The notes beneath the pieces are model-generated. The model had not been told where the DNA came from, made no database searches, and worked only from the letters and a program-made list of their open reading frames with translations. This document shows, in pieces, positions 54,076-61,866 of a stretch of DNA of 64,000 nt (position 1 is its first letter; each line of letters starts with the position of its first letter). This DNA is from Halarchaeum grantii (GTDB lineage Archaea > Halobacteriota > Halobacteria > Halobacteriales > Halobacteriaceae). The position numbers and the translations under genes were made by a program. The DNA lies in the NCBI RefSeq assembly GCF_014647455.2, contig NZ_BMPF01000001.1, positions 744,001 through 808,000 on the forward strand, in the 5' to 3' direction.

Positions 54076-54417
54076 TCAGGTGAGAGCAGCGAGCACGACG
54101 CCACCGACGAGAAGCGCAACACCAGCACGTCGTGGCGTTATCGTGCCGTCCGCGTCGACCCCGAGGACGTTCACTGGCTTTACCAGCAAGAGAACACCGA
54201 CGAGAGAGACCGTCGCTGGCACGCTGTAGTCCAGGGTGAGGACTGGAACGTCCATCGCGAGGAGGAGGATACCGAAGAACATGGCGGCTATCGCAAACGC
54301 CCTCGCACCCGGGGTAACGTCGTCGTTATCGAAGGCTACGAAGACCGCGGCGGGCCACCACCACATCAGTACACCGAGCCCGAGCCAGAACCCTCCGAGC
54401 AGCAATCCGACCGCCAT
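54076..54417 (-). CDS. small four-helix membrane protein with atypical codon use
   Basis: 113 residues with four hydrophobic segments (about 1-30, 43-58, 62-84 and 98-113). The start at 54417 is chosen because an AT-rich gttttac (54443-54449) lies 28 bp upstream; the longer frame upstream runs through hairpin sequence. Third codon positions contain many more A and T than in neighbouring genes (GGA, GTA, GGT, CCA, ATA are frequent), a sign of transfer or relaxed selection. An opposite-strand frame over the same bases (54052-54534) is hydrophilic and less convincing. Function unknown. Confidence 0.55.
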   Translation of the reverse strand: MAVGLLLGGFWLGLGVLMWWWPAAVFVAFDNDDVTPGARAFAIAAMFFGILLLAMDVPVLTLDYSVPATVSLVGVLLLVKPVNVLGVDADGTITPRRAGVALLVGGVVLAALT

Positions 54418-54831
54418 ACCGAGGGCAGTCACCGGCGCCAAGTAAAACGTTCCGGCTCTGCCGCTGGTTTCCGTACCGGAGTACGCCCCCTCTCGAGTGA
54501 CTTCGCCGGGGTAGCGTATTCCGTCCCGACGTGACCGAATGGTCCCGAGCCGACGACTCCACGCGCGAACGGAACGGCCCCCGACGACGAGGGGCGACGG
54601 ACACGACGAGAGCGTTCGCGGACCGAGCGGTTCGAAGAACCCGGTAGGTCCGCGATTCACTCGCGGCGAAGCCGCGAGGTCCGAAGACCCTCGTAGGAGG
54701 TCTGACAGACGTTTTGCGTGCGAGACGGCGAAGCCGTCTCGCTGCATAGGAAGAAGCGTCGCTTCTTCCGATGGTCGAGCTTTTGCCAGCGCAGAGCGCG
54801 CGAAGCGCGCTCAAGCGCGGCAAACGGTCGT
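54418..54831. other. 414-bp intergenic region with promoter and hairpin array
   Basis: The only gap over 300 bp. From the left: TATA candidate of the small membrane gene (54443-54449), about 170 bp of plain sequence, then a run of short perfect hairpins from 54629 to 54812. Frames through it are Arg/Ser-rich on both strands and I accept none as a gene. Confidence 0.6.
54629..54812. repeat. tandem array of five GAA/GTC-loop hairpins
   Basis: Five perfect stem-loops within 184 bp: 54629-54641 (5-bp stem, loop gaa), 54660-54678 (8 bp, gaa), 54720-54742 (10 bp, gaa), 54749-54769 (9 bp, loop gtc) and 54794-54812 (8 bp, gaa). The loops read C-GAA-G, an exceptionally stable mini-hairpin form in DNA. 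The array lies 3' of the KaiC-like gene. Confidence 0.65.
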
Positions 54832-55773
54832 CTAGAAGATGTTCGCCTGCCGGTAGACCGAAATCCCGCTGTTCGTGATCTCGTAGGGCTTGGTCTCGCG
54901 GGAGTGGTTGGCGTCGCGTATCTTCTGTATCTCGACGGCGAGGCGGGTCTCGCGGAAGTCCTCGGGGCGGACGTAGCGGAGGACGACGACGCCGTCGGTG
55001 AGGTACTCGATGATGCCGTGGCGGGAGGCGAAGGCGTTCTCGTCGGAGGCTTCGCTGGTGAGGAGAGTGGTGACGCCGGCGCGCTTGAGGGCCTTGGTGA
55101 AGTCGTAGATCTCGGTGCGCCGGGTGGCTTGGTCGTCGTACATCATCTCGAGGAGGGAGACGGAGTCGAGGACGAGGCGGTCGGCGCCGAACTCCTCGAT
55201 GAGGTGGGGGAGTTCGCTGCGGATGCTGGAGAGGGAGTTCGCCATCTCGATGGGGTCGAGGTCGATGACGGCGAGCTGGTCGTTCTGGACGTACTCCTCG
55301 AACGGCCAGCCCTTCTCGGCGGCGCTCTGGATGATGCGGTCGTAGGACTCCTCGAGGGTGATGAAGACGCCCTTCTCGCCGTTCTGGACGGCCTGTTCGA
55401 GGAACTGGAGGCCAAACGTGGTCTTCCCGGTCCCGGCGCCGCCGATGGTGACGAGGAGGCTCCGCTCGGGGATGCCGCCCTGCACCATGTTGTCGAGGCC
55501 TTCGACGCCGAATTCGATGCGGGGGATGTCGGACTCGAACTCCTCCTCGAACTCGTCGCCGCCGCCACCGCCGCCGAAGCCGAACTCGGAGGGGTCGGGG
55601 TCGCCGCCGGCGTCGAAGCCGAAGTCGTCGCCGCCACCGCCACCGCCGCCGAAGCCGAAGTCGTCACCGCCGGAGTCGTCGGGCTCGTCGCCGCTGAACG
55701 CGTCCGCGAACGCGTCCTCGCCGTCGGGTTCGTCCTCGTCGTCGGGCCAGTCGTCGTCCCCGTTACCGGACAC
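54832..55773 (-). CDS. KaiC-like RecA-fold ATPase with Gly/Asp-rich N-terminus
   Basis: 313 residues with GTG start. Residues 1-82 are low complexity: an acidic run, then Phe-Gly-Phe repeats with poly-Gly (DDFGFGGGGGGG at 37-48, DDFGFDAGGD at 49-58, SEFGFGGGGGG at 62-72). One KaiC/RAD55 domain follows, with Walker A GGAGTGKTT (111-119), a catalytic Glu pair in TLEES and Walker B-type DRLVLDSVSLLEMM. Single-domain haloarchaeal KaiC homologues (cir genes in Haloferax) respond to light-dark cycles; a signalling ATPase is likely, clock function unproven. The flexible N-terminus could drive assembly. Confidence 0.8.
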   Translation of the reverse strand: MSGNGDDDWPDDEDEPDGEDAFADAFSGDEPDDSGGDDFGFGGGGGGGDDFGFDAGGDPDPSEFGFGGGGGGDEFEEEFESDIPRIEFGVEGLDNMVQGGIPERSLLVTIGGAGTGKTTFGLQFLEQAVQNGEKGVFITLEESYDRIIQSAAEKGWPFEEYVQNDQLAVIDLDPIEMANSLSSIRSELPHLIEEFGADRLVLDSVSLLEMMYDDQATRRTEIYDFTKALKRAGVTTLLTSEASDENAFASRHGIIEYLTDGVVVLRYVRPEDFRETRLAVEIQKIRDANHSRETKPYEITNSGISVYRQANIF

Positions 55774-55893
55774 GGTGTGACCCCCCTGCCGTCGCGCGTC
55801 CCTGCGTCATAGTGCGTACTGACAGTTTCCGGCGGCAAGAAGGTTCCCCCGTCGATCTGTGCCTTTTTGGGGGAGGGCGCCGTCGTCGGCGGT

Positions 55894-56721
55894 ATGCGCG
55901 TCGGCATCGTCGCTCAGCGAGGGAACGCCCGTGCGGCCTACCTCGGGGCGGACGTCGGGGAGATGCTCACCGAGGCGGACGCCGAGGTGTGGTACGACAC
56001 GGAGACCGCCGACACGATCGACGTGCCGGGGACGCCGGTCGAGGAGTTCGACCGCTGCGACCTCGTGGTGAGTATCGGCGGGGACGGAACGTTCCTCTTC
56101 GCGGCGCGCGGCGCGGAGTCGACGCCGGTGCTCGGCGTGAACCTCGGCGAGGTGGGGTTCCTGAACGCGGTCGCGCCCGACGACGCGGTGGACGCGGTGC
56201 GCGAGGAGCTCGAGCGCTTCCGGGAGACCGGGTCGGTTCGCGCGCGCGAGGTGCCGCGCGTGCAGGCGACGGGCGCCCAAGAGTGGTCGCTGACGCCGGC
56301 GTTGAACGAGGTGGTGGTGCAGGGGCCGACGCGCGGTCACGGGCAGGGCGTCGAGATGGAGGTGCGCGTCGACGGGTCGCTCTACACGGCGGGGCACGCG
56401 GACGGCGTGCTCGTCGCGACGCCGACGGGGTCGACGGCGTACAACATGAGCGAGCGCGGCCCGCTCGTCCAACCGGGCGTCGAGGGGTTCGTCCTGAACG
56501 ACATGTGCGCGACGGACACGATGCCGCCGCTGCTGGTGCCGCTGGACGCCGAGATCACGGTACGGGTCGACGGCGCGGACGAGGTCGTCGTCTCCTCGGA
56601 CGGCGCGAGCCGGTATCACGTCGAGATTCCGGAGGTCATCACGCTGACGCAGGCCGAGGAGCCCGCGCGCGTCGCCGGCCCGGAGAGCGACTTCTTCCGC
56701 GCGCTGAACAAGCTCGAGTAG
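55894..56721 (+). CDS. nadK: NAD kinase
   Basis: Phosphorylates NAD(H) to NADP(H). 275 residues with the family GGDGT motif (62-66), [16 protein letters not shown] and the [12 protein letters not shown] block. The gene's plus-strand TATA candidate (cctttttgg, about 55861-55869) is about 29 bp upstream. It lies 54 bp before mptA on the same strand. Confidence 0.93.
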   Translation: MRVGIVAQRGNARAAYLGADVGEMLTEADAEVWYDTETADTIDVPGTPVEEFDRCDLVVSIGGDGTFLFAARGAESTPVLGVNLGEVGFLNAVAPDDAVDAVREELERFRETGSVRAREVPRVQATGAQEWSLTPALNEVVVQGPTRGHGQGVEMEVRVDGSLYTAGHADGVLVATPTGSTAYNMSERGPLVQPGVEGFVLNDMCATDTMPPLLVPLDAEITVRVDGADEVVVSSDGASRYHVEIPEVITLTQAEEPARVAGPESDFFRALNKLE

Positions 56722-56775
56722 GTGGCGCGGGCCGGGAGGACAAACGCTAACCGGCCGCTCTCCGAAGGGCGCTCA

Positions 56776-57711
56776 ATGGCGAAGGACCGACAGCTGCCGG
56801 ACGTGCAGGCCTCCGCGCCGGACGTCTCGGTCGGGTTGAGTCACGTCGGAGTCACGGGCGTCGAGAAACTCGTCACCTTGGAGCGCGAGGGGAAGCGCCC
56901 CGTCGTGCTGACGGCGGAGTTCGAGGTGTACGTCGACCTCCCGCGCGAGCGCAAGGGCATCGACATGAGTCGGAACATGGAGGTCATCGACGAGACGCTC
57001 CAGTCCGCCGTCGACGAGCCCATCTATCAGGTCGAGGACGTCTGCGGGGAGGCCGCCGACCGCCTGCTCGCGAAACACGACTACACATCCCGAGCGGTGG
57101 TGTCGATGGAGGCGACGTACATGACGCGCGAGGAGACGCCGGAGTCCGAGCGCGCGACGCAGGGTACCATCGACATCGTGGCGTCCGCGACGGCGCGCGA
57201 GGGCGAGGAGACGCGCGAGGAAGTCGGCGCGCGCGTCACCGGGATGACGGTCTGCCCGTGCAGTCAGCAGATGATGTCCGCGCGCGCCGCCGAGAAGCTC
57301 GCGGACCTCGGCGTCGACGAGGAGGACGTGAAGGCGTTCCTCCAAGAGGTGCCCCAGGCCGGCCACTCCCAGCGCGGGCACGCGACGCTGACCGTCGAGA
57401 CGGCGGGCACGCCCGGCGTGAACCTGATGGACCTCGCGGAGATCGCGAAGGAGTCGATGAGCGCGCGCATCTACAACCTCGCGAAGCGCCCGGACGAGGA
57501 CCACATGACGTACGAGGCGCACGCGAACGCCCGCTTCGTCGAGGACTGCGTGCGCTCGATGGCCGAGCAGGTCGTCGAGAGCTACGACGACCTGCCGGAG
57601 GAGACGGTGGTGACGATGCGCCAATCGAACGACGAGTCCATCCACCAGCACAACGCACACGCCGAGCGCGTCGCGGAACTCCACGAACTCCGCGAGGAGG
57701 TCGGGGACTGA
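56776..57711 (+). CDS. mptA: GTP cyclohydrolase MptA (GTP cyclohydrolase IV)
   Basis: Fe2+-dependent first step of archaeal pterin synthesis: GTP to 7,8-dihydroneopterin 2',3'-cyclic phosphate. 311 residues, COG1469 family: [12 protein letters not shown] near the start, [19 protein letters not shown], the conserved MTVCPCSQ (substrate/metal Cys) and [12 protein letters not shown]. It serves folate-type cofactors; with moaB and the 5-FCL-like gene it shows pterin/folate functions in the window. ATG at 56776 follows a TATA-like cgctaacc by 28 bp. Confidence 0.93.
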   Translation: MAKDRQLPDVQASAPDVSVGLSHVGVTGVEKLVTLEREGKRPVVLTAEFEVYVDLPRERKGIDMSRNMEVIDETLQSAVDEPIYQVEDVCGEAADRLLAKHDYTSRAVVSMEATYMTREETPESERATQGTIDIVASATAREGEETREEVGARVTGMTVCPCSQQMMSARAAEKLADLGVDEEDVKAFLQEVPQAGHSQRGHATLTVETAGTPGVNLMDLAEIAKESMSARIYNLAKRPDEDHMTYEAHANARFVEDCVRSMAEQVVESYDDLPEETVVTMRQSNDESIHQHNAHAERVAELHELREEVGD

Positions 57712-57712
57712 G

Positions 57713-58540
57713 CTACGGACAGCCGCCGTCGGCGCGCGCGTCACCGACCGCGTCCGCCGCCTCCCAGCCGCGCTCGAACTCGGCGACGATCTGCGCGGCG
57801 AACGCGGGGTCGGTGAGGTCGATGAGCGCGAATGGCTCCTCGGGTTCGACGGGGTTCGGGAAGCCGACGCAGACCTCGGTGCCGTCGATGACGATGACGT
57901 CCCCGTAGACGGCGTCGCCGACGCGGACCTCGAAGCCGTCGGTCGCCCCGAAATCGGCCATCGAGGCGTCGTCGACGTGGGACGGGTAGGCCTCGATGGC
58001 CGCCGGCGAGAGGAGGATGCGGACGTCGGCGCCGCGGTCCAGCGTCGCCGAGATGGCGTCCGCGATGTCGTCGGAGGCGGTTCGGACGTCGAAGCTCGAG
58101 GAGGTGGCGCCGGAGACGACGTCGACGCTCTCCTCGGCGGCGGCGATGCGTTCGAGGAGGAGGTCGAGCGCACCGTCCGCGCCGACCTCCGCCGTCCAAA
58201 AGCCCTCCTCGGGTTTCGGCGGCCCTTCGAGGTCGCGCACGAGCGAGTCGACGACCGACTCGTACTGCTCGGCCTCCTCTCGGAGTTCGCGCTTGCGGTC
58301 CTCGAGCAGGCGGTCGAGCGCGGTCTCCGGTTCGACCGCGACGTACTTCTTCGGGCGACTCGCCGCCTGCGAGCGCACGAGGTGCTGGGACTCGATGCTG
58401 CCCAGCACGTCGTAGATGCGGCCCATCGGCACGCCGCTCGTATCTGACAACTCGTTCGCGGTTGCCGGACCGACGTCGAGGATCCCGCGATACGCCCGCG
58501 ACTCGTACTCTGAGAGGCCGAGGTCCGTGAGGTCAGCCAT
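57713..58540 (-). CDS. TrmB family transcriptional regulator
   Basis: 275 residues. N-terminal winged HTH (about 1-72; SDTSGVPMGRIYDVLGSIESQHLV), a coiled-coil (about 75-105), and the C-terminal TrmB effector domain (about 110-275) of a PLD-like fold. Sugar-responsive TrmB proteins regulate sugar metabolism and gluconeogenesis in archaea; the ligand here is unknown. ATG at 58540 is 26 bp from the TATA gtttatcac (58562-58570). A 15-bp palindrome lies between TATA and ATG, suggesting self-repression. Confidence 0.85.
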   Translation of the reverse strand: MADLTDLGLSEYESRAYRGILDVGPATANELSDTSGVPMGRIYDVLGSIESQHLVRSQAASRPKKYVAVEPETALDRLLEDRKRELREEAEQYESVVDSLVRDLEGPPKPEEGFWTAEVGADGALDLLLERIAAAEESVDVVSGATSSSFDVRTASDDIADAISATLDRGADVRILLSPAAIEAYPSHVDDASMADFGATDGFEVRVGDAVYGDVIVIDGTEVCVGFPNPVEPEEPFALIDLTDPAFAAQIVAEFERGWEAADAVGDARADGGCP

Positions 58541-58544
58541 ACCG

Positions 58545-58559
58545 CTCGTTGTCAACGAG
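58545..58559 (-). promoter_or_regulatory. palindromic operator candidate at the TrmB-family gene start
   Basis: ctcgttg-t-caacgag, a perfect 7+1+7 repeat. It covers the predicted transcription start and ends five bases before the ATG at 58540, where a bound repressor would block initiation. Confidence 0.55.
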
Positions 58560-58561
58560 GA

Positions 58562-58570
58562 GTGATAAAC
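58562..58570 (-). promoter_or_regulatory. TATA element of the TrmB-family gene
   Basis: Minus strand gtttatcac, centred 26 bp before the ATG. Confidence 0.55.
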
Positions 58571-58603
58571 CCTCCGCGAGTTTAATTTCCGCGTCGGTCG
58601 CCG

Positions 58604-60226
58604 TCAGGCGTGCTCGGCGACGAGCGACGCGAGCACCTCGGGGTCGCGCGCCGGCCCGTGGAGGTCGCCGTTCACGATGACGAACGCTGCGTCGTCCTCG
58701 ACGCCGGCCGCGCGCGGGACGACGACCTTCTCGTGGTCGGCGACGCGGAGCGCCGCGCGATGCAGGTCCGAGTCGACCTCGTCGCCGACGCGGACCGTCA
58801 GCGGGCGCTCGACGACGCGCGAGGCCGCCGCCGCGTAGTCCGCGACTTGCACACCCATCCGGTCGGCCGCGCCCGCGAACGCGCCGACGGCGTCCCGCGC
58901 CGCCTCCCGATAGGCGTCTTCTTCGGTGAGTTCCGCGAGGTCGACGAGCGCGTGCGCCATCGTCGCGTTGTCGTCGATGGGGTGGAGCGGCCTGTCGAGC
59001 AGGCCGACGTCCTCGACGGGTCCGTCGAAGAAGGCCCCCTCTTGGAGGTGCTCGACGGCGTAGTCCGCCACCGCGACGGCCGACTCGACGTAGTCGGGGT
59101 CGGCGACCTGCGCGCCGCGCGCGAACGCCCGCGCGACCGCCGCGTGGTCGGTGAGGAGGCCGGTCGGTGCGTCCGCGTCGTCGTAGCGCGCGACCGCGCC
59201 GTCCTCGTCGACGAGCGTCTCCGCGAGGTAGTCGAGGGTGCGCTCGGCGTACCGGCGCGCCGTCCCGTCGTCCGTGTAGGCCGAGTGGACGAGGAGGGCG
59301 TCGGCGGCGCGCGCGTTCTTCTCCGCGTACGCCGTCTCGTCGATCCCGGGTTCGTCCGCCTCGTCGCGCTCGGAGGGCGAGCGCTCGAAGTACTCCCCGG
59401 GATGCTGGCTCCCGCCGAACGCCTCGCCCGTCCAGAGCGTCGCCGTCAGGAAGTCGACGGCGTTCGACGCCGGCCCCTCGTAGGTCTCGCGGCCCGTGTA
59501 GAGGTAGGCGTTCGCGAACGCCCGGAGGAGGCCGGCGTTCGTCTCGAGGAGCTTCTCGCGCTGGGGGTCGCTCCAGTCGCGAGCGTGCGCGAAGCGGTAG
59601 AAGCCCCCGTCGTAGTCGTCCGCGAGGTTCCGACTCACGGCCTCCAGAGTTCGGAGGGCCTGCTGGCGCTCGCGCTTCAGCGCGAACTCGACGGTGCGGG
59701 GCAGGGGGAACTTCTCGTTCGTCGCCCACCCGCCGAAGCGCTCGTCGTACTGCTCGCCGAGCTGGCCGGCGACGAGCGCCTCGATGTCGTCGGTGACGGC
59801 GCCCGCCGGCGGCTCCTGCCCGCGCAGGGCGCGCGGGACCCGCCCCGCGTCCGCGCCCTTCTCCTCCCACGTCTCGCGCACCCGGTCGAGGACGCCGCGA
59901 AAGCTCTCCGCCTCGAGGTAGGTCGCGCCCGCGATGAGCTCCCCGGACGGCGTGAGGAACACCGTCGACGGGAAGCCGCCCATGTTGTAGCGCTCGCGCA
60001 CGCGCGGGTGGCGGTCCGCGTCCGCGCGCACCGCCACGAACTCCTCGTTGACGTTCGCGGCGTTGCGCGGTTCGCTGAACGCCTCCCGATCCATCTCGCG
60101 ACAGCGCGCCGACCACGACGCGACCAGTGAGAGCAGGACGGGTTTCCCCGCCTCGGCGGCCGCCTCGAACGCCGCGCCGCCCCACGGTCGCCACTCGACC
60201 TTCGTCCGTTCCGCGGACTCGTCCAT
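58604..60226 (-). CDS. DUF255 thioredoxin-like protein with glycosidase-like C-terminus
   Basis: 540 residues of the YyaL/SPATA20 family: an N-terminal thioredoxin-like DUF255 domain (about 1-130) and an (alpha/alpha) barrel resembling six-hairpin glycosidases (about 150-540; FGGWATNEKFP, LLRAFANAYLYTG). The family's usual CxxC (CHWC) is replaced by Ser39-Ala-Arg-Cys42, so classical dithiol redox chemistry is not possible. It is also shorter than most family members (600-750). TATA-like gctttcac (about 60249-60256) supports ATG at 60226. Function unknown. Confidence 0.78.
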   Translation of the reverse strand: MDESAERTKVEWRPWGGAAFEAAAEAGKPVLLSLVASWSARCREMDREAFSEPRNAANVNEEFVAVRADADRHPRVRERYNMGGFPSTVFLTPSGELIAGATYLEAESFRGVLDRVRETWEEKGADAGRVPRALRGQEPPAGAVTDDIEALVAGQLGEQYDERFGGWATNEKFPLPRTVEFALKRERQQALRTLEAVSRNLADDYDGGFYRFAHARDWSDPQREKLLETNAGLLRAFANAYLYTGRETYEGPASNAVDFLTATLWTGEAFGGSQHPGEYFERSPSERDEADEPGIDETAYAEKNARAADALLVHSAYTDDGTARRYAERTLDYLAETLVDEDGAVARYDDADAPTGLLTDHAAVARAFARGAQVADPDYVESAVAVADYAVEHLQEGAFFDGPVEDVGLLDRPLHPIDDNATMAHALVDLAELTEEDAYREAARDAVGAFAGAADRMGVQVADYAAAASRVVERPLTVRVGDEVDSDLHRAALRVADHEKVVVPRAAGVEDDAAFVIVNGDLHGPARDPEVLASLVAEHA

Positions 60227-60368
60227 ACACCGTCTCGACGCGGCGGGCGTGAAAGCGCTTCGAAGGCGGCGGCGTGCGACCCGTGGAGGCGAGGCGTCGC
60301 GGCACGCAGGTCGGCGCGCGACGCCTCGAAAAGCCCATAACGCACGCCCGGCCTAGTTCGACGCAGAG

Positions 60369-60941
60369 ATGGCCAAGCGCCTCATCGCGGGACTGCTGCT
60401 CATCCCGCTCCTCGACGCGCTGTTGCTCGTCGCATCCAGCGCGTTCCTCGACTGGCGGCTCATCGTCGCACTCGTCGTGCTCACCGGCCTCCTCGGGATG
60501 CTCGCCGTACGCGCCGAGGGCCGACACACCCTACGCCGCATCCAGCGCTCGCTCGCGCGCGGCGACCCACCCACGGACGAACTCGTCGACGGCGGCCTCC
60601 TCATCGCCGCCGGCGCGTTCCTCCTCACGCCCGGGTTCGTCACCGACTTCGTGGGGTTCCTGCTCGTCTTCCCGCCGACCAGACACGTGATCCGCCGCGT
60701 CGTCAAGAAGTACTACGTCGTCCCGCGGATGGACGAGTGGACGGGCGGCTTCGCCACCGGAAACGTCTACACGTTCGGCTTCCCGAGCGACGACGGGCGC
60801 GACCGCGGCATGGGGTCGATGACCGGCGACCGCGGCCCCGGCCCGAGCGGGTCGGGCGGCGCCGGCGACACCGTCGACCTCGGCGAGGACGCCTACGACG
60901 TGGACTTCGACGACGAGGACGACGGGCCCTCGAAGGCGTGA
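60369..60941 (+). CDS. FxsA family membrane protein
   Basis: 190 residues with three helices (about 5-25, 28-46, 75-100) and the family segment GGLLIAAGAFLLTPGFVTDFVGFLLVFPPTR. The C-terminal 75 residues are a Gly/Asp-rich soluble tail. In E. coli FxsA relieves exclusion of phage T7 when overproduced; the normal role is not known. The tRNA-Ile gene follows after 69 bp. Confidence 0.85.
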   Translation: MAKRLIAGLLLIPLLDALLLVASSAFLDWRLIVALVVLTGLLGMLAVRAEGRHTLRRIQRSLARGDPPTDELVDGGLLIAAGAFLLTPGFVTDFVGFLLVFPPTRHVIRRVVKKYYVVPRMDEWTGGFATGNVYTFGFPSDDGRDRGMGSMTGDRGPGPSGSGGAGDTVDLGEDAYDVDFDDEDDGPSKA

Positions 60942-60973
60942 GAGACGGTGGCGTAGTTCGGTCGAAAAGAAAC

Positions 60974-60982
60974 CCTTAATTG
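60974..60982 (+). promoter_or_regulatory. putative promoter element of tRNA-Ile
   Basis: ccttaattg, AT-rich and centred about 33 bp upstream of the tRNA 5' end. Confidence 0.45.
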
Positions 60983-61010
60983 TCCCACCCGGCAACGAAT
61001 GAGTGCAGGC

Positions 61011-61084
61011 GGGCTAGTAGCTCAACTAGGTAGAGCGCCACTCTGATAAGGTGGAGGCTTGCGGTTCAAATCCGCACTGGCCCA
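61011..61084 (+). tRNA. tRNA-Ile (anticodon GAU)
   Basis: Full cloverleaf of 74 nt: acceptor gggctag/ctggccc (one G-T pair), D arm gctc/gagc, anticodon stem ccact/ggtgg with loop ctGATaa (anticodon 61045-61047), T arm tgcgg/ccgca with loop ttcaaat, discriminator A. No intron, and the CCA end is not encoded. A short variable loop fits tRNA-Ile. Confidence 0.95.
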
Positions 61085-61256
61085 CTCTCGTTCCTGACGA
61101 CGTCCACGCCCTCGGCGTGTATTCGCTCCGTCCATCACACGTCCCAGCGAGGTGATCGTTCGTTCACTCCCCCGTACCCCGGCGTGGACGGCGCGCTTCT
61201 CGACGGTAGCCCGGCCAATGGTTTGAATAGATTTCAAGTCCGAAAGAAAAGCTATT

Positions 61257-61619
61257 GTGGAGGACGCCACCAACGTGACCGCCGCGGTTCGCGATGCGGC
61301 AGGCGGGTCGGTTCGCATCATCGCGACGTACGACCGGGAGGGCTACGACGTCGTCTACCTCCGCGACGACGTCGAGTCGAAGGTGGCGTCGCTCGCGGAG
61401 GGCGTCCACGAGGAGTTAGTCATCCGGGAGGTCGGGCGCGACTACCTCGAGGAGTTGTTCGAGGCGGGCGCGCTCCACTGCTCGATGCATCGCTTCGAGG
61501 AGCTGACGGCGTTCCACTTCATCGAGGACGGGTTCACGGGCCTGTTCGTGAGCATCGACTCGGACGCGGACGTGCCGCTCGCGTCGTTCGCGGAGACGTG
61601 TCGGGCGCAACTCGAATAG
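61257..61619 (+). CDS. DUF7522-like haloarchaeal protein
   Basis: 120 residues, GTG start. Soluble alpha/beta pattern with RIIATYDREGYDVVYLRDDV, EAGALHCSMHRFEELTAFHF and FVSIDSDADV; I associate this with the haloarchaeal DUF7522 family. The upstream 60 bp are AT-rich (gaatagatttcaag, gaaagaaaagc) and hold the likely promoter. No function known. The 172 bp between the tRNA and this gene contain nothing else recognisable. Confidence 0.6.
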   Translation: MEDATNVTAAVRDAAGGSVRIIATYDREGYDVVYLRDDVESKVASLAEGVHEELVIREVGRDYLEELFEAGALHCSMHRFEELTAFHFIEDGFTGLFVSIDSDADVPLASFAETCRAQLE

Positions 61620-61671
61620 GTAGCGACCCCGAACCGAACGACACACCACACCCGCCACCCAAGAGCCACGC

Positions 61672-61866
61672 ATGAGCGAATCGTTCTCGCGGCGGACGCT
61701 CGCCGTACTGCTCGTCGTCGGCATCCTCGGGCCGGGGATGGCGCACTACTACCTGAACCGCGCCGGGTTCTCGCTCGTCGCCGACCTGCTCTACGTGGGC
61801 GGGTACGCGACGGCGGTGTTCCTCCTCTGGTACGGCTGGCTCCGACACGTCGACCTCACCGGGTGA
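61672..61866 (+). CDS. small two-helix membrane protein
   Basis: 64 residues: hydrophobic segments at about 8-26 and 33-55 with a GPGMAHYYLNRAGF loop between them, then a short tail. Its end overlaps the end of the convergent ahbAB gene by 11 bp. Conserved-looking small haloarchaeal membrane protein of unknown role. Confidence 0.5.
   Translation: MSESFSRRTLAVLLVVGILGPGMAHYYLNRAGFSLVADLLYVGGYATAVFLLWYGWLRHVDLTG

Noticed and set aside
54052-54534. 160-codon hydrophilic plus-strand frame opposite the small membrane gene
   Set aside because: The minus strand gives a coherent four-helix protein with a properly placed TATA; the plus frame shows no domain, but the choice is less certain than elsewhere.
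54539-54835. Possible small gene through the hairpin array
   Set aside because: Its Arg/Ser-rich translation is explained by the hairpin sequences and there is no promoter or conserved motif.
61011-61256. tRNA-Ile as an integration site
   Set aside because: No integrase gene, no repeat of the tRNA 3' end and no foreign gene block next to it in the window.
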